A stretch of DNA of 64,000 nt from Scleromitrula shiraiana (GCA_028455995.1 JABELC010000005.1:496001-560000); one strand, 5' to 3'; counted from the first letter of the stretch, positions 22,462 to 36,952 are shown. Notes: generated from the letters alone by a model not told the origin. Program-made: numbers and translations.

Positions 22462-24405
22462 ATTCTGCTCTATGCTGACGGGTATCTTCAAAGATTTCAT
22501 CCATATCCTCAAGCTTGGCTCCTTTCGTTTCCGGAACAAACATATAGGTCCAGACACCAGACAATGCACAGAATATCGCGAAGAACAGATATGCGCCGAA
22601 GTTCGTGTTTTGAACTAACGGGGGAGTTATCAAGCCAATGATGAAATTGTTTCTGTGCAAATTGTAAGTTAACGTTCGAACCGATTTGAGACATGAAGAA
22701 CTTACAGCCAATTAGAACACGTGCTTATTGCTACACCCTTCGCTCTTAAAGAGCTTCGAAAGATCCTAATGGAGATTAGTCTATGAAATTGCATGTTTTC
22801 TTAGTTTCTGGCAGGAGAATACTCACTCTGACGGCATGGCCCATGGCACCGGTCCCCAAGAAGCACCGAAGGCCAACATGTAGAACAGCAGAAAGGCAAC
22901 GCTAACCCATGCGGCAGTTTGGTGCGATTCCCAATGGGATGAATAGAGACCGACCATAAGAGCAATAACAGCATGGCTGACGAGCATTAGAAGGGAACCC
23001 AGCATGAGCAATGGCCTACGGCCATATCTGTCCATCGTGAAGAGACTTGTTGTTACGCCAAAGAGTCTAAAGCCGAGTCAGAATGTCCAGGCAATTTTAG
23101 AGATAGGATTGCATTGTTTGGACTGATTGAATACATCGATGGGTCAAAAACTTACTGGCAAATGTTGAGGACTCCAGACATGATAAGTTGCAACTCAGAA
23201 TCTAACCCCATCCCTGCAAATAACGTGGGAGAATAGTATATCAGGGCATTAATCCCGATAAACTGTTGGAAAAACATAATCATTATTCCAACGTGTGTGC
23301 GTTTGATGCAGTCCGGTTTGAAGCAATCCATCCAGTATGCCCACTCAAGCTTAACCTTGCACCATCGACTAGGTGAATTTATCAGTTTGCCATGCTTTTG
23401 TAGATTGTCATCACGGGTTTCCAAGATTTCGGTTCTTATTTGAAGAGCTTCTCGTTGAACTCTTGCATCGTTACTGGGTAGCTGTCTCAATGTTGCGAGG
23501 GCCTGTATAGCTTCTTCATCTCGGTCTTGCGCACTAAGCCATCGGGGCGAGAAAGGAAGGAAATATACGCCGACGCCTAGGACTAGAGCTGGTAGTATCT
23601 TTTGCATTGTTAGAAAGATTCAATGCTAGTTGAGGACTGATCTCACCTGGATCAAGAAGGGTAATCTCCATCCCCAGTCTCCACCAATATATCTGGTACC
23701 AAAAGAGATCCAGAATGCCACAACTATGCCGACAACAATAGAAAATTCCTCTATCTTGTATGTCAGTAACACAAATAACTGGATCTAGGCTTAGGACCTA
23801 CCCAGAACAAGCAGAACCCCGCGTATCTCAGGAGGTGCTATTTCAGAGATATAGACAGGACAAACCATAGATAGCATGCCAATGCCTATTCCACCAATCA
23901 ATCTTGCTATAATTAGCATGTCATAGCTGCAGGCAGCTGTTTGTAATATGCTTCCCACTAGAAATATACCGATAGCAATGATAATAGAGTATTTTCTCGA
24001 ATATTTGTCTGCCACCCATCCTTGGTTAAGAGCTCCTACCAACGCGCCTAGTTCAATCATCGCCGTAAGTAAACCTTTCCAGAATCCACTAGAATGAGGA
24101 CCTATGCGAGGGAAATCTTCAAGGAAACTCTCCATAACCAGCACAACTGAAACTACCCCTTGGTCATATCCAAATAGTAGTCCTCCAACGGTACTCAACA
24201 CAGCAGCTCCGGCGACATAAGGTGAGGCTAGAAAACCTCGAAATCCACTCACTCTGCGTGTGTATCACTATCAATACAGATGCCGATTGATGTGGTATAC
24301 AAGATGGACTTACACATATGGTTGAAGCTCTTCTAGGTTTGCGTGTTGATCGATCTCCAAAGTTCCAATCTCAGGTTGATCATTTTGCGGTTCTCCTTCC
24401 TTCAT
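22448..24405 (-). CDS. MFS sugar transporter
   Basis: Proton-coupled or facilitative sugar carrier of the plasma membrane, SP family, 12 helices. Exons in transcription order are 24405-24314, 24253-23802, 23750-23647, 23598-23156, 23066-22827, 22765-22706 and 22652-22448, giving 531 aa. Signatures seen are GGLLFGYDQGVVS in helix 1, KYSRKYSIII, GGIGIGMLSMVCPVYISEIA with PPEIRG, FSPRWLS, QQFIGINALIYYSPTLF, DRYGRRPLL, and the C-terminal VPETKGAKLEDMDEIFEDT. The helix-7 QQFxGINxxxYYSP block points to a hexose/pentose-type carrier, but the exact substrate cannot be read from sequence. The first 30 residues are acidic and cytoplasmic. The last codons lie inside a tandem repeat. Confidence 0.9.
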
Positions 24406-27400
24406 TTTGTTTTAAATCTCCACCTTTGAACGTAGTTTCAACGAATTTGGAACAATGAAAGCAAGATATTGTTTGAAGGAAATCGGGAGATTAAAGAGAA
24501 GGTGTTGTTTCTAAGAAGTTCAGGCACTCCAAACAAGTGGGACAATTGCCAGCAACTAAGTTACGCCGCATCGTACTTGCCATCTTCTCGATATCGTGGT
24601 GAATGTGACGAGCTAGCACTTGCCATTTTCATCATCGTCACTGCCCTCACAAGAGTTGCGTGAGAGGTGCCTTATTAAAACATACTGTACTTCATCCAAT
24701 ACCAGGCATAGTTGTCTACCTAGGCACGTGCAGCAATTGACAGAAGTGTAGATAACGTAAGTCCCCAAGGTCGAATTACCTAGTACCCAAGTCACTTTGT
24801 CACGTTTTACTTCTTCAATTCTAAGGAGTCGTTGACGAAGGGTATATAGCCTAATGTACCTACCTTCTCTTCCTCAGGAGGTATTGTATTAGGCTAAAGG
24901 ATTACCACCAATTTGAAATCGCAAAACTATGAGCTTAATAATACTATTAGATGAGATCCATCAAATCGATATACGAACTGAAGCAGGTAGTTCACCGCAG
25001 TCTCCATTGAGTATTTATTATTATTTCCAAGAGTTTTCCTAAAAATATCTTTAAATACACAGCTGTCGTACAGACTAGGTCTTACATAACAACAAATTGT
25101 TAACAGAAGAGTATTCGGTCGACGGTTGGAGACCTTTGAACTTTTACCTCGGTGACATCAGAAATAATGATCTACACTGCATGGTAGTATTCTTTATTCG
25201 TTCTCGAATAACTCCTCTTTGAGATATACATTGCATGGTTATGATACGCAACAAGGTAACTTACAATAATGATGATACATTCTTCGATTCCCCAGGTCAA
25301 TCAGTAATACAGTTCGTCTTGCCTCAATTATGAAACAACACTTTAAGCAAGCCAGCTTATAAACTGCACAATCTGCATCATGCAAAAGCGAATGCAATGA
25401 AACTTTTGGTACCCTGTTTGCATAACTTTTACTTTCCCACGTTGTGCTACTGCACCTCATCACTATCTTAGCCAACCAACCAATCCGGCCCCCAAGTTGG
25501 TGTGGCTCGGCACGGAAGGCGCGCATGGCAAACCAGGATTACCTTTGCATAATAATAATTTTGATTGGTTTTCCCCCCTGCTATGCTCCCGTTCCAAAAT
25601 CTGACTGTAACCGCACTCTTTTCTCAAAAGAGCAGCATCTGGCACATACTATGCCTGTATATGCAAACTGCAGAACTACTACAAACAAGGATACCTACAG
25701 GATGCAGTAGTACAGGTAGTACTGGGATAGGCCGAGGTCAGTCTTCATCTTCACCGTACTACGCCGCGCAGCTGTTTCATGAGTATGTAGAACATGCCTC
25801 CTACCTGAACTTGCCTGCCTGAAATGGGGTTATGAATCTCGTTTCTATTTATGAAGGGGCTGTGCTTGAGTAAATCATCTCATCTACCTTCAGATGCTCG
25901 ATAGATGCGAACAAAGCAAGAACTTGGGGAAAAACACGTTGATCAATCGTTCGTCCCATGTTCAAGTAAAATCTACTAGCTTCTTCAGTCAAGGGAGACA
26001 TAAAAAAACAAGTTTGTTTGACAAGATGTTGTAAAACCCCCTGACATATGCAATGATTCGGGCCCTCTCTTCACATACATATGGTACTTGCACAACATAC
26101 CTTGGAAGGCAAACGTTGAACCTGCCTGCTCGCAGAACCACGCATGTAAGAATTACGTAATTCATTTGGAAGATGATGAAGCAAATCATCCACAATCTTC
26201 TTCAGTCTGCTAGTTGCTTTGCTTTGGTTTAGATGAGGTGAGCTTGGGGTCCTTCGAAACAAAACTTTCTCCAAGTCCAGGTCAAGGGCTCTTTCAATCA
26301 CTCAATCGGAGAAATACAAGTCCTTGCACTCATACCTTCTTACTCCCTCTCTTCTCAATAACTCGATGCGGTTCAGTTCAGTTCGAGTAAGTAGATTGAG
26401 ACATAAACTTCCATCTCATTGTTCATTTAAGCGTCTTAAAATCTTACCACACCACCAGCCCAAAATCATTGTGAGACCCAATATCAATATCAATATCAAT
26501 GCCCATAATGAAAGAGTAAACATCAGTATCTTATAGCTTGCCAGTGTACAAATCAGCCGCAGATGTGCAATAAAGCGGAAAGGTGCTTAAACAGGTAATG
26601 TTATAATAGCTGTATTTAATTCATATTTGTTTTTAAAAATTTCTTAATTGACCTAATACTAGATGCCTATACTATACTATTCCATCTCTTATTTCTGTAT
26701 TCCTTAAAATCTCAGTAAACTCTTAGCTCCTGAATGATACCATAACATATCCTCAACCCACTAAAGTAAAAAAACGATCGGTTGATGAGTATCCGTAGAT
26801 ACTAGAGACGGTTAAGGAAAATTGGGTATAACATAACATTTTTTCGAGCCCAAGAAAAGAAAATAAAACAAGACCAAGAACACTAAACTAACTGGTTGAC
26901 TCGCTCGTTATAGCTAGATAATAGAATGCAAAATAAAAATAAAATAGCAAAAGAGTGAAAAGAAATGAAGTAAAGTGGATGCCATGTACAAGAAATTAAA
27001 GAAGAACAAACGATCCCAAGATGCAAGTTCCTCCACATTTGCCATCAAGATGGCGAAAAAAAAAAAAAAAAAAAATCTCCCCAATCCGACCCCTAAAAGA
27101 TAGTAACGAGCGATAAACCAAACAAAAAATGATATGACTTTCTAATTTTAACTCCCCCTTTCCTGTCCTTTTGTATACTGCTGAGCTGCGAACTGACACC
27201 AATGAAATGCCACCTCCCCCCTCCACTTCATAAACATCTTGACCTGATACTCTTACAACCCTAAAGTAAGTAAGAAATCGGAAAGAAAAGTTCGTTCCTC
27301 ATTCTCTTCATTCTTCGTTCTCATCTCGGCGTGCATCCATCCATCCATCTCTTCAGGTCTAGATTCATAAACACAATAAAAAAGAAAAAAAAATAAATAA

Positions 27401-27512
27401 ATAATAATCATTGAACAAGCAAATGAATAGATTCCCATGAAATGAGTAATAAATAAAAAAAAAACAAATAAAATTCATCTCATCTCGTCCTTGGCGATAT
27501 TTGGTGGCTCCC
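24406..27512. other. Intergenic, no gene recognised
   Basis: About 3.1 kb between two minus-strand genes, with short frames on both strands but no recognisable protein. It contains a short (ATATCA)n run near 26481 and a poly(A) tract near 27056-27074. Part may be the long 3' UTR of the zinc-finger gene. Confidence 0.45.
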
Positions 27513-29099
27513 TTAAGAGTTTCTCCTCTGCTTACACTTCTCATGCGCCATATGTCCATTTCTCGCCGTGGTTCTCGTAAATTCTGCCCCGCAATTAGGG
27601 CAAGTACTCTTTGAAGCGACACCGGATTTCTCTCTTTGATGTCTTAGTAGGTTACTAAAAGTGCTGAATTGACGACCGTTACACCCGTGCTCCCAGCATT
27701 GTGGTTTTGGTCGTGATTGGACGACTCGCACGTGGTCACGCGGTTCGAGTGGGAGAGGTGGCTGCGTGATTAGAGGATGTGGATGCGAAAGTGGATGGGG
27801 AAGAGGGTGTCCGCTATGCGATAATGGATGTGAATAGATGCTGCTCAGAGAAGGTTGCTCGGAGGAAGATGGGAGGGGATGTGGGTGGGGGCTTGAGGGA
27901 TGTGTTAGTAAATATTTTGGTGGGTAAAATTTTCAAGATAATTTACTCACGCATATGATGGGAGTGTTGATTCAGGACTGCTCATAGAGTATGGTGCTGA
28001 GTATGCTGAAATGGGTGTGAAATCATTGGGACTCATGGAAAACACCGGTCCATACAGATCCGAGGGGGTAGTATCAGTTACGGACACTTGTGGTGAGTAT
28101 GGAGCGAGATAAGATGGGCTAGGGAGGCTTGAGGAGCCTTGTGATAAGAGTGGTGTCGGGGCGAGAGAATTTGAATTTGAATAATCGGGGAGCGTTCGGG
28201 GTAGCATGTCTGGTGTTGTTCTTTGAGAGGATGCATATGGATTACTTAGAGATCTTTCCCTTCTCGCTCTTTTCGAATCCCTTCTAGCGTGATCTCGTTG
28301 ACGCTTTAGTTCTCTCTGCTCAGGAGTGAGACTAGCTCGTGGTGGACTATCTGAAATGGCTCGTGCATATATAGGTGAGGGCTTAAGTTCGTCATATGGT
28401 GAGAGCTGTCCAGGGCTCATGTGAGGACTAATGTGAGGCCTCAAACCATGATGCTGAATGAACTGTTCATTCATCTCAAATTCTGCGCCAGTCAGTTCCG
28501 TCCACTCCACAAGATTCCCAGAAGTACATACGAGGCCAAGTATATGAGGGTCGTGCACCAGCATCGAACCGTGTGTCATATTGTTGAATACCTAGAGTAG
28601 TCATGTTTACTGGTAGAGAATTTGAATGGGTAGGTGTCTTGTATCTAAAAGACTTTTTTATGCCAGGAAACGTTTGTTCGGGATGAATTTGTAATTGAAG
28701 GGCTGTTCCGGACTGTTCTTCTGAAGCTGTGATACAGGACCAGTCTGTGTCTAAATCACTCTTGGTAAGTTTGGGAAATGGAGTATATTGCTGAGAAGCT
28801 GGTGATGTTAGACCAGTGGCAGTGGATATTTCAGATGATTGTTGAAGGAACGTGGGTGGTGATGAGTTAAGGAGTGTGGTAGCTATTGCTCTGCTTGAGT
28901 CTGATGACGATTCAACTTGGTGCTCCGATGAAGCGGGGGGGCAAGGCTCAATAAGAAGGTCTTGAAATTGCGATGTAGTTGATGACAGGTGACTGCTTGC
29001 TCTGGACCTAGACTGACGTGAGTCTCTCTGGTCTACTACATACGAGGATTCCATATTTGCAGGGGAATGAGAGGGCTGTGACTGATAATGGCGGCACAT
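27513..29099 (-). CDS. Zinc-finger transcription regulator (C-terminal C2H2/C2HC-type fingers)
   Basis: Likely a nuclear DNA-binding regulator. Exons in transcription order are 29099-28532, 28482-27951 and 27891-27513, giving 492 aa. Most of the protein is disordered and Ser/Pro-rich. A basic stretch (KRQRDHARRDSKRARRERS) may be a nuclear signal, and a His/Pro-rich run (PHPHPL, HPLPHPLSHPHPL) precedes the fingers. Finger 1 starts CWEHGC (C432, C437) and has only one obvious histidine (RHQREKSG). Finger 2 is CPNCGAEFTRTTARNGHMAHEKC in outline: C464, C467, H480 and H483 or C486. The paired-finger ending is typical of a fungal family; I do not recognise the specific member. The start could instead be the ATG 45 bases inside (MESSYVVD), or an upstream exon may exist. 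Targets unknown. Confidence 0.78.
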
Positions 29100-29519
29100 A
29101 CAGATAGATACTAACAGATGAGATACTCAAAATAGACTGACGTTACTTTCGGATCTGGGGAGATGATAAATTCGGTGTTCATGAGGAACAATAGACGTTG
29201 AAGATGTACCTATTTTGGTTTCATTCGAGGGATTCCAGGAGGCATATGAGTTTAAGGACCTCCGCCTCAACTTATCAAGGGAGGGCAAGGCTCTAAGTAG
29301 CTAAAGCATGTATGTGGAAGGCGCTGTAGCGTTGCTCCCGTCAGCATTTGATTGGTCAAATGGGGGATAAGTTCAAAGGATTCTAAACCCTGTCATTACA
29401 TGGTTGTTCCTCGACCTCTATGATGCTCGTGTAGGTGATGGAGAAAACGAAATAGGCGCCAGAGCGACACACCCGCACTCTGGGTATCTGGCACGTCAAC
29501 GTTCATCTTTCTTAGCGCG

Positions 29520-29546
29520 ACCGTAGGGACCGTAGGGACCGTAGGG
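29520..29546. repeat. Three exact ACCGTAGGG copies
   Basis: The 9-mer ACCGTAGGG is repeated three times without change. Confidence 0.9.
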
Positions 29547-30414
29547 CTCTCTGAGCCTCTGAGGTTGAGGAGAGACGAGGCAAACCGCAATTAATTAGAG
29601 GGTATTTTCCCCATCCCATCTCTGATCATGAACTACGCCGCTTACCACGGACCCCAATTAGAGTCAGTTAAGTTAAGTTATGGACCCAGTTAAAGATAAC
29701 ATTTTACTACCATGGTTTGAGAAAAAAATGAAGCAATACCTGTGTAGTAACATATATAGGTATACACTACTAGCTAGGTACAGTACAGCGGTACATTGAA
29801 TTAACTCAAACTAGGTTAATAAGAAGTATATGCTCATGCTTATTCAACTAGCTTAAGAATTTGCTTACTTACCTACCTTACCATTGCTACATTGACGAAA
29901 AAGCTAGACATCCTCAAACAATCAAACTTGCGGGTAATTTTCAACAAGAATAGAATCAATCTCGTAGTTTCGTGACTAGTCTGACTTCATCTTACAGTTT
30001 CTCACATTCTCACAGTTACTCACAGTTAGTTAGTAAGTAGTAGTAAGTTCTTTGGGGTGGGGATATATTTTTTTTTTTTTTTTCTTTTTTTTTCTTTTGC
30101 AGCCCCCCTAGGTGTTATTTCTTGTATTGTGATAATATAGACTAGCGGCTGCGGTTAAGTCTTCAAATATGTTGATCTATCTTCCGTATTATTACCCTAT
30201 TATTCTCCATTATTACGCAGCATGTAGCCATATAGTTTGAATTTTGGTCCTGGATTTTAATTAGGTTGATTTTAGTTCCGTGTAAAAACTGCGCGCGCTT
30301 ACACCATAAATTTCCAATGCCATAGTCATATGCATGCCATAATATATTATGAAGAGGGTTTATATATAATAATTCTCCCTATTATTTCATTATCCTTACT
30401 TTTTTGTCTAGGTC

Positions 30415-30447
30415 CCAGTGTGATGCCAGTGTGATGCCAGTGTGATG
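30415..30447. repeat. Three exact CCAGTGTGATG copies
   Basis: An 11-bp unit, CCAGTGTGATG, is repeated three times exactly. Confidence 0.9.
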
Positions 30448-33400
30448 TCGACCAGGCTAGAACAGGCCCGATGTGAATAATTCGTTTGAAATAGAAAAGC
30501 CATCTAGGCAAGAAGAATAATAATAATAAGAATAATAAAAGAAACTAAATGGCATAGAGGAGATTGCTTACCTACATAATGCAGTAAGTACAGTATTTTA
30601 CTGTAATGTACTCGTAGTAGATAGTAGATCCGTACCTACAGTAAAAGTAATATTAGTAAGTATACCTTAGGAACTGGGAAAAGTTAACGGGATGTGAAAA
30701 GACCCCTCCCTACCTTTCTTTAGCAAGATCCACGTTTTTCATTTTTATTTCGAATCTTGAATTTCAAAGAAGCCCAAGGGCCCTGGGAAGTCCACGGGTA
30801 TCATCAGAGTACCTTACCCTTACCTTGGGACTTGGGTCAATTTCACACCCCCCTGAACTAGACATGTCAACTATTCCCCATGAAGATACAATCAACAATA
30901 TAGTAGTAGTAGTACCTGACGCTCAATGATGGGATGAGTTAAGAGAGTTACCTATACCATAATTGGCATCGTCATAAATAAGCTTTGAAATGGATGCTCA
31001 ATCTGAGAAACCTAGGCGCGGCAGACTTGATACCTTCTCTTCTATACTGCATTGTATTTCATTTGTTCAACCGTATACCGAAATCTCCTCATTCGACTCC
31101 CGAGGCGGCAAAACAATCAAATTGGATTACTTTGGGAATTCAGTATACTGCACCTATTTTGGTACGAAAAGGTTTGATGAGATACACGAAGAGAGTAATG
31201 TAAGGAACGAAGTTTAGTTAGTAAGACCTTGATGGGGCAGATGTAACCAAAGCAGCTTTTTGACGTAAGTAAGGTAGTACTACTATTCGGTAGGTAGTAG
31301 TTATCGATGATCTAGGAGGGAATTGAATTTCTGGTGTAATTTTCCTGTTATAAAAATGGTATATTGTAATTTTACTTGTTTTAGGAAGTTGTGTCTACCT
31401 AGGTAGATGATATGATGTATGTGGTACTGGGCAGGTTATTACAGATGTATGGCAGGTGTTGTGCTGGGTTACAACTTACAGTACAAGTGGCGAGTATCTA
31501 AGAATATCTCATCATTAATATTCATTAATATTAATATTACTATTACTATACAGTATCTGCAAGATGTATCGTATGGTTATGATTGGTGATTAGGGGGGAA
31601 CAATTTGAAATATTTCGCATGATTAGATATTAGAACCACGGAGTACACCGGCTATCTAGTAAATAATGTACTACTGACCATATACCTAGGTACTTACATA
31701 GAACTTGAAGCTACTTATCTATATCTAACTCCAAAACTAATAACACTTACGAACTATACATATTTTGATACAACCTCAGAAATCTTACTACGGAAAACAC
31801 ATCTTCTGAGCCTCGTTCAAGGTTTCAAACATCCATTTACTTCCTAAGTGGAGTGTTGGTCGACCTCCCGATTCTTACGATGTTATCCAAGATATCACCA
31901 CCCATCCCATCTTATCCGGCTTACAATTACCTACAGACATACCTGACTACATTGTAATTACCTTGCTGCCCCTTTCGGCCAATCATCATGAGTGGGACCT
32001 TGGAAGGCTGAAGATATATCACATAGATTTATTGGTTGGCAATTATATGATTGACGACTTGACGAACTGCTGACTACTTTCAGACGACTGAGAGTATAGG
32101 GCTATGAAATGTGTGAGATATGAAACTTACATTTGAGGCAGTGTATATACTACGTAGTTCTGCGGTAAATGATAACGAGAGTGAGACTGCGAAGCGATAT
32201 TGAACCCCCGATCCTACGTAGGTGACCCATTCTCGTTCAATTTCTCATTTTGTTAGTTTGAGATTGTTGAAATAGTGATGACAGTTACATATATCTAGAT
32301 TAGTGTAATACCACATCATTATTCGGATGAAAAAAGGAAAAAAGAGGCTCAGAGGAACAAAAAAGATCTTACTGATGATTTCACGATATTGTACTTCTGT
32401 TTCCATATTTGGACGTTTTAACATCCTGAATCTGGAAGGTAACTTTTTATCCCGTCTTTATTACGAAAAAAATCAATTATATCATACTACCATTGTTAGT
32501 TACATTTGACTTGTAACCCTAGGTTTACTTCTTTTGTTCCATACATATCTTCAAACAATCTCGACCCAATTTTATCATGATACCAAAATAAACTCGAAAT
32601 ATGCAAACTTACATACTTACATACTTACCGTACTAAAGTGTTATCGGCTTACCCAGGCCGTCTTACCAACGTAACTATTGCCACAAGTATTCATCCTCAG
32701 TTAGGAAAGCACCTGCAGAATCGTAACCCTCCATGATTATCTCATCTTCAGATCATCCAACACTAGATGCATAGGTTTTTCCGTTCGTTGCGTGGTTAGC
32801 AAGGTCTCATCATTCTCAAGTGCTTACACCCACCCCCCTTTACAAGTGCTTGCACATCATGTGGTCTATACCCTACAGGTACGATCCATACATTGAGCGT
32901 GGAGATACTTTACATACACATTCTTTGGTCAAATTGAGGTTGGTGTTGACTCGCAAAATGTCCGAAAGAAGCATCATTTTCAAATCTTTCTGCTTACATG
33001 ATGGTTACATTCATCAAACCCTGCCGTGTAACCTCAAGAAAGAATCAACTCATTTGAAGTAAACCCTTAGTCGGGTAATAATAGTGTCTTCTCTCCCAAA
33101 GTAAGTCATCATGAAGCTTGACCCCAAACACGAGAGTCATCATTGATGAAGTAAGAGAAGAAAGAAGATAACCTCAGCAAATTTTACAACAATACGATAT
33201 TGCTAGTGATATAAGTGCTGAGGTAATGGCGAAATTGGCCAATGCGAGAGCGAGAGCGATAGCGATAGCGAGGGCCTTGATCGATGGCTACACAAAGATT
33301 GATTACCATGGTGGCCTGTTCTTTCTTGGCCATGAGAATCAATACTAGATATCTCTTTGCCTTCATGTCCTTGAAGGTATTGTAGATCAAACATATTTTC

Positions 33401-36400
33401 CTGCCTATTCAGGATATGAGCGAGTAAAAAGAACAATGTTCCAGAATATCTTCAACATCGATCGTCGCATCTCTACTAACCCGCGCGAGGCGGCCAAGAA
33501 AATATCCATGTTGGCAACATTGCTAGACAGTGAACACTTACCCATACAAGCATGCGGCGGTCATGACTTGAAACGTCATGGTCCCCCTGAAATTGCAGTC
33601 AGAGAAGAAAATGATTTGCGGGTCCAACAAAAAGATCAACTGACAACCTTGAATGTCTTTGGTCGCCCGCCGCACGTCGCTATGATTATCGCAACCGATC
33701 GTACCGTTATATGAATCGGCTAGGATTTACGGAGATAGAAAGACAGTATACCGTGTACAGACCGTATCGTGGCTTATCCGTTTCCCCTCTTTTCACTTCG
33801 AAACACCCGCTCAAGGATTGCAACGGAGATTGTATCTCACGATTTTGAATCGACATCGGAGCAAGTAGATAAGGTACGGATAACCAACCCTGCCCCAGTT
33901 AAACGAAATATAATACAAAGCAAGGCTATGTTATAGAAGATATACTCTAGTATTTCATGCACAGTGGCGTACGGTCGGCGGATCCGATCATCTCATGTCT
34001 TGTTTGTATATCCACAAGAAGTTTATTCGGGTACAATAGGTGTTGTGTTTGATCGACCGATGGCTGGCGGGGACCAAATCAAAAAGGCTGAGCCATGATT
34101 ATTGAATCACAACCCGCGAAATGGAGAAAGGTGTTTGGATCGATCGCATGAATTACGCCTGGTAAAACCAATGACATGCTTACACTATATGAAGCTCATA
34201 ATATTCTGACCGGCTCAGTGTTAGTCCGTATGAGATTATCCGATTCATATCTCCCTCCAAGTCTGTTTGTTTTGGCTCACGCGATTGCAATATTGATATA
34301 CAAGTGTAAATTCAAAAATATGCAATGGTAAACAGTGAAGCCACCTCACATCGATACTTACAGCCACCGGAGGAATGCTTTGATCAATGCACATACAAGT
34401 GTCTATTCATCTATGCGAGAGTACGTGCGCCTTGGTTATGCTTTGCCAGCATAGTATTTAATGATGGGAGCCTAGATTTGTTAGTTTAGCATACACTACC
34501 CATCAAAACATTATCGAACAACTTTGATGTCATCTGCATAGCTTTATCAGCCTATGCTTTGTTGTGCCCTGAAAATAGTACTTTCCATCCTAGATTGGTG
34601 CCAGCATGCAATGCGGATTTAGTCAACCACGCATACGCATAATTTCCACGGTATAACCATTACCCCAAATACTATATGCAATCATCACCCACAACTGCAA
34701 GAGCACCTAGATTCAAATGTGGTAAATGTGGCCAGCTACACCTATGTGCCAAGTCACTCACTATTAACGATTCATCTTCTGTATTCTAGCAGATTACAGT
34801 CTACCTTAACCACAGGCACTTGAATATCCAACCTATCCTCTGACAAATTATGTCAACTCTTTCCAAGGAGCCATCAAAGCATTCAGTGTATCTTTTATTT
34901 ATCTATTTCAATAAAATGACACACTATACTACACAGTCCCTCCCATTTCTTCTATTGTCACTAAAGTTTGCACTCTCCAACCCATATGTAATCATTCTAG
35001 CCAATTTCTCATTTATCCAACAGATCTCTTCCACAACATAAGTTTGCCTCAACATAATATGCAATGTAAAGGAAAACCCAACATCTCTAGATTAATAGGT
35101 GAGGGTGATACTTGGTGAAGTTCAGATCATGCAACGAATCAACTCCTCTTATCCAAGTACTCATCTCAATCTCATCATCACACCCTCTCCCTCTGTGATA
35201 TTTTCTTACTTGGTCACCCCCCTCCCTACGACCCAATCCCCTTCCACTAGCACCCAAACGAAACATAAATCCAAGTTGGAACTCAAGACCCTGTCAGCTT
35301 TCAAATATATGTCCATGTATTGTTTTACTGAAAGGTCAACGCCAGTGAACACAATTCTCTCGCCATCTCTTGTCCATATAAAAAAAGAGAGGGGGCGGAG
35401 AGGTCTAAACCTTCCATTCACATCTCCCCCACATTAATCATAAGATGCACACTACAAATTCTATATGTCTATCCCACATTGTTAAATACCCACCTCACGC
35501 ACTACTTTCAATCAAAACTTTCGCCTCAAACATCATATCCCAACACTGATTCCATTTCTCTCAGTGGTAAACTTACCTATGTCACTCCTTCACTCGATGC
35601 TTGTTTTGTGATAGTGAACACCGTGCCCTTGGGACTACCAAAACGTCAGGCACAGGAACACTCTGTGTACATATAATGAGCGGGCCAGGGAGAAACTAAT
35701 CATAAGCTGATGGCGCTGTAGATGGAACCCCGAAGTTTCATCAAAATGTGTGTCCATATGAGAGGGACAATTGTAAATTCGAAACGATCGATAGGGGCCA
35801 CGAATATGTGGAGTGAGGATTAATAAATCCAAAAAGGAGGAGTGGTACGGCGATATGTTCCAAATGGGAGTGGGGAACCATGCACATGCATTTTTCGGGC
35901 TCTGTCTATTTCAACGAGGAGATGTAGATGATCGGTGGGTTGATTGTTTGTTTACTAAGATTATATATTTGCTGAGTAGAATATATGGTAGGGTTGTCAT
36001 GTCTATGTAGTGGTAGATATGCAATTGTTACTCTGAGGATGCATGTACAAAAATTCTGCGTTCGATACTCTTTCTTGCACTCGGTACTTACGTGCAGGAT
36101 TCGTGAATGGATTAGACCAGGCGGATGGCCAAATTAAAAAAAAGCTATTGTTTTGTGGTACCATGAATGAAATCAAATCCATCAGCAAATCTACTGTTGG
36201 GATTTGAAAGGCAAGTGCGGAACATAAGCAGAAGTAAATGGAGATGGAGGTGGAGGTGGAATTAAAGATCTCCTGCACTTCTTACCTTGTATGAGTTCGG
36301 TCATGGAATGGTATAAACGTAGGAATTAGCTACGATGATGGAGTGGCAACGTCGATCTATCGATATCACATCATTGGGATGTAGATTTGAAGACTATAGA

Positions 36401-36952
36401 GATTCAAAATTCGTGACAGAAGGATTTTACAATAAGGAAGTCTCTGATATCTTAATATGATTCGATTCGAGGCAATTACTTTGCATGAAATGAATGGACA
36501 TAACAGTCTGATTGATCTCCCTGGTACTGTGTATTAAAATACTTGCCAGTTGTGAACATATTTGAACCGTGACGGGAAACCACCTCCGCCAAAAATTCTT
36601 CTGGTTTTAGATTTTCGAGAAATGCAATTTCAATTTCAATTTCCATTTCCATTTTCATTCCCGTTTCAAAATACTAGCTACTAGTATCGGAGCATGTGTA
36701 TGTGTGTGCGCGGATACATAAAAGAAGAAAAAACTATTGTAAGTAGTTGTAAGTAGAATGTACCGAAAGAATGGAGGCGAACGAATGCATTGGTGGAGAT
36801 GGAAGAGATGTTGCACACCCCTCCAATACTCAACTTTGGAGACAGCCATTATTCTTTACATGCATCTATGACAGTCTGAAAAATACATAGAAGATATCCA
36901 GATGTTTCATGTTCACATCTAAAAGAATTAAAGTCATGATTTTTGGACTCTA

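Larger units (their letters stand above)
29100..36952. other. Long gene-poor block upstream of the zinc-finger gene
   Basis: About 7.9 kb without a gene I can support. It is AT-rich with many short tandem repeats and poly(T) near 30067-30099. The zinc-finger promoter must lie at its left end. A 92-codon plus-strand frame at 33436-33714 (start MFQNIFNIDRR) is the most protein-like item but matches nothing I know. Non-coding transcripts are possible and cannot be seen here. Confidence 0.4.

Noticed and set aside
17156..24405. A secondary-metabolite or other dedicated gene cluster
   Set aside because: The neighbours (dUTPase, pyridoxal kinase, PCNA, transporter) are housekeeping or general genes, with no biosynthetic backbone enzyme anywhere in the window.
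32185..32235. Possible tRNA on the minus strand (GGGGGTTCAA word)
   Set aside because: The T-loop-like word is present, but I could not find matching acceptor, D-arm or anticodon stems.
33436..33714. 92-codon plus-strand frame (MFQNIFNIDRR...)
   Set aside because: The composition is more protein-like than its surroundings but there is no match or exon context, so I mention it only as part of the gene-poor block.
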